Part shown: in pieces, positions 30,296 to 30,881 of the stretch | Numbering within the stretch: position 1 is the first letter of the stretch | Layout of the letters: each line of letters begins with the position of its first letter | Assembly: GCA_000151295.1 (NCBI GenBank) | Contig: GG745329.1 | Span: forward strand, 2,353,018-2,383,898 | DNA: 30,881 bases | From: Allomyces macrogynus ATCC 38327 | Lineage: Eukaryota > Blastocladiomycota > Blastocladiomycetes > Blastocladiales > Blastocladiaceae | Direction of reading: 5' to 3' | Translations under genes and position numbers: made by a program | Notes under the pieces: model-generated | Database searches by the model: none | What the model was told of the DNA's origin: nothing | What the model saw: only the letters and a program-made list of their open reading frames with translations

Positions 30296-30881
30296 ATGCC
30301 GACCGTCGACGACTACGACGCTGGCCCGTCAAACACGGCAGCAACGGCTCCTGCCCCGCTCGTGCAGCCCGCACAGCCCACCGTGTCGCCAATGACCGAA
30401 TTTCAGCTTACCATCGACACTCAGCGTCGGCAAGCTGAGCGATCAGCGCACGCGCACTCCGACGATGCCGCTCGCCAAGCACCCACCACATCATCGCCGA
30501 ATGGATCCGCCAGTAGCCTGACCAAGTCACCGCGCCATCGCAAGAGCCCAACAAAGCGCTCGCGGAGCCCGAAAGAGGAGGGGACTCATTTTGGCCGCAA
30601 GCAGCTCGTAGGCACGATTGATCAGCTTCAACAAGTCGCGCAAAAGGGTATGTGTTGCTGCGCTTCACTGTCTGCGCTCTTGACAGTAATTTCCCTCTGA
30701 CGGTTATTCTTGTATAGCCTACGACGAAGTCGCCAATCTCAAGGAGCGGATTGCCGAACTTGAAAAGACCAATCATGTTTTGCAAGAGCAGGTGCGTCGG
30801 TACGCGCGCAATCCCTCTCCGCCTCCGGTCTCGCTCACGGTCGTCGCAACGTCGTTTTTGTAGTCCGTGCATCAGCAGCGA
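30296..30881 (+). CDS. Coiled-coil protein with basic SP-rich segment, 3' part beyond window
   Basis: The ATG at 30296 opens MPTVDDYDAGPSNTAATAPA. Two introns (30648-30717, donor GTATGT; 30792-30863, donor GTGCGT, acceptor TTGTAG) keep the frame. Residues ~1-80 are disordered. Residues ~80-100 are basic and SP/KR-rich (SPRHRKSPTKRSRSPKEE), a plausible nuclear localisation and phosphorylation segment. From ~105 a coiled coil starts (LVGTIDQLQQVAQK, AYDEVANLKERIAELEKTN). The window ends in exon 3. The family was not recognised. A basic stretch followed by heptads recalls bZIP-like proteins, but the bZIP signature is absent. Confidence 0.7.

Noticed and set aside
1..30881. CRISPR arrays, insertion sequences, transposons or phage elements
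   Set aside because: No spaced direct repeats, transposase, integrase or terminal inverted repeats were seen; all repeats are short microsatellites or intragenic.

Overview
This is a GC-rich, intron-dense piece of nuclear DNA from a eukaryote. I read about 16 protein-coding genes on both strands, packed a few hundred bases apart and interrupted by about 53 short introns (mostly 55-126 nt). The gene set points to an early-diverging, zoospore-forming (flagellated) fungus or a close opisthokont relative. Two cilium-specific small GTPases (IFT27 and RABL2) sit beside a TORC2 subunit (Rictor), a compact FG nucleoporin (Nup54), a fungal-type UBL-WLM metalloprotease and an Lnt-like membrane nitrilase. 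The species cannot be named from the sequence alone.

Layout, left to right: an SR/proline-rich protein running off the left edge (minus); proteasome alpha1/PSMA6 (minus); the mitochondrial glycine carrier SLC25A38/Hem25 (plus); a UBL-WLM metalloprotease (minus); a small TPR protein (minus); IFT27 (plus); a 770-residue SHANK-like protein with an SPN-type fold, ankyrin repeats, a long polyproline tract and a C-terminal coiled coil (minus); an unrecognised 241-aa protein (minus); an Lnt-like polytopic membrane protein whose nitrilase domain has lost catalytic residues and whose C-terminal tail runs into a 673-base assembly gap (minus); a candidate small membrane protein (minus); a disrupted MFS transporter (minus); Nup54 (minus); a DAO-family FAD oxidoreductase with a clear TATA box (plus); Rictor (plus); RABL2 (minus), whose stop codon overlaps that of Rictor; and the start of a coiled-coil protein (plus).

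The genes do not form one pathway. They cover housekeeping (proteasome, nuclear pore, haem precursor transport, TORC2), flagellar trafficking (IFT27, RABL2) and accessory membrane functions. Coding phases add up exactly for most models when the introns are removed. Exceptions are single-base indels in short homopolymers (two in the proteasome gene, one in Rictor, three in the MFS gene), which look more like assembly errors than biology, plus three in-frame stops confined to the MFS gene.

The best candidates for something new are the SHANK-like SPN-ankyrin protein outside animals, the non-canonical 5' splice-site consensus (GTNCG; no GTAAGT in about 53 introns), the degenerate membrane nitrilase with its repeat tail, and the overlapping Rictor/RABL2 stop codons.
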